Program-made: the position numbers and the translations under genes
Part shown: positions 63,863 to 64,000 of the stretch, piece after piece
Numbering within the stretch: the stretch's first letter is position 1
Layout of the letters: each line of letters starts with the position of its first letter
The notes under the pieces: model-generated
What the model was told of the DNA's origin: nothing
Seen by the model: only the letters and a program-made list of their open reading frames with translations
Databases searched by the model: none
Source of the DNA: Sphingomonas citri
Lineage (GTDB): Bacteria; Pseudomonadota; Alphaproteobacteria; Sphingomonadales; Sphingomonadaceae
Reading direction: 5' to 3'
DNA: 64,000 nucleotides
NCBI RefSeq assembly: GCF_019429485.1
Contig: NZ_JAHXZN010000006.1
Span: forward strand, 62,001-126,000

Positions 63863-64000
63863 GTGAACGCGCGCGCGCTCCGCAACAACCCCACCGAACC
63901 CGAGAAGCGCCTCTGGTCCGCGTTGGCTCGCGCGCAGCTCGGCGGCTTCAAGTTCCGCCGCCAGGCCGCGATCGGCCGCTACGTCGCCGATTTCCTCTGC
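63863..64000 (+). CDS. DUF559 endonuclease-fold protein, 3' end beyond window
   Basis: The visible 46 residues read VNARALRNNPTEPEKRLWSA, then LARAQLGGFKFRRQAAIGRY and VADFLC, the N-terminus of the DUF559 family (vsr/restriction-endonuclease-like fold; the typical text is ARxLRxNxTxaErxLWxxLR and FRRQxPIgpYivDF). Only the first third is present. GTG 63863 is the likely start; an in-frame ATG at 63809 lies inside the repeat. It stands between sufB and whatever follows, on the same strand, so it may be cotranscribed with suf genes. Confidence 0.72.
   Translation, partial: MNARALRNNPTEPEKRLWSALARAQLGGFKFRRQAAIGRYVADFLC

Overview
The window reads as chromosomal DNA of a Sphingomonas-like alphaproteobacterium (Sphingomonadaceae). 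The evidence is a very high G+C content with strong third-position GC bias, three large TonB-dependent receptors with sphingomonad-style plug starts, a CIRCE-controlled groESL operon, a SUF-type Fe-S operon led by an Rrf2 regulator, a class 2 (quinone) dihydroorotate dehydrogenase, an HWE-family histidine kinase, and dense intergenic palindromic repeats. I see no rRNA, tRNA, CRISPR array, transposase or integrase. All assignments come from reading the sequence; none was confirmed by a database search.

Layout. 1-8270: a truncated acyl-CoA dehydrogenase diverging from a Sua5-type tRNA t6A enzyme, then msrA, galE overlapping a CitE-like lyase, a PAP2 phosphatase and a TonB receptor. 8490-13310: a three-PAS HWE kinase, glutaryl-CoA dehydrogenase, a small DUF6496-type protein, and a divergent HxlR regulator/NAD(P)-binding reductase pair. 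13368-19963: a Tat-exported Gfo/Idh/MocA oxidoreductase overlapping a Tat-exported gluconolactonase-like protein, a second TonB receptor and another Tat-exported Gfo/Idh/MocA protein, which together look like a periplasmic sugar-oxidation and uptake block. 20217-26443: a Fis-like regulator, the cstA-ybdD pair, a decayed TonB receptor, a DUF805 protein, and sppA coupled to a GNAT acetyltransferase. 26810-33583: a third TonB receptor, a MATE exporter and groES-groEL. 33866-37640: an LD-carboxypeptidase and an Mpl-like Mur ligase (peptidoglycan recycling) split by a 1.49-kb foreign insert. 37790-49279: a divergent P-loop/sulfotransferase-like and TauD-like pair, arylamine N-acetyltransferase, a quinone-oxidoreductase-like protein, DUF2721, a coupled secreted protein and TorF-like porin, LysR, a second MATE exporter and an SSS-family symporter. 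49319-57470: a secreted double beta-helix protein with a C-terminal propeller, a CPA1 antiporter, a lipoprotein and a GH84 glycosidase. 57613-64000: mscS-topoisomerase IB, a DJ-1/PfpI protein, pyrD, a probable small RNA, and the start of the suf operon, with a DUF559 endonuclease gene running off the end.

The most unusual region is 34689-36316. About 140 bp, covering the leader and first codons of the Mpl-like ligase gene, occur twice (135 of 140 identical, 1488 bp apart) and bracket an A+T-richer cassette. The cassette encodes a frameshifted HEXXH metallopeptidase resembling M91 effector or toxin tails, followed by a small exported protein that could be its immunity partner. The incoming DNA appears to have brought its own copy of the gene start, so the ligase stayed intact.

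A second theme is the repeats. At least seven ~96-bp inverted-repeat units share the same outer and inner ends but differ in the middle of the arm, and other ~90-140-bp palindromic families are present. They look like REPIN-type elements, probably mobilised from elsewhere in the genome.
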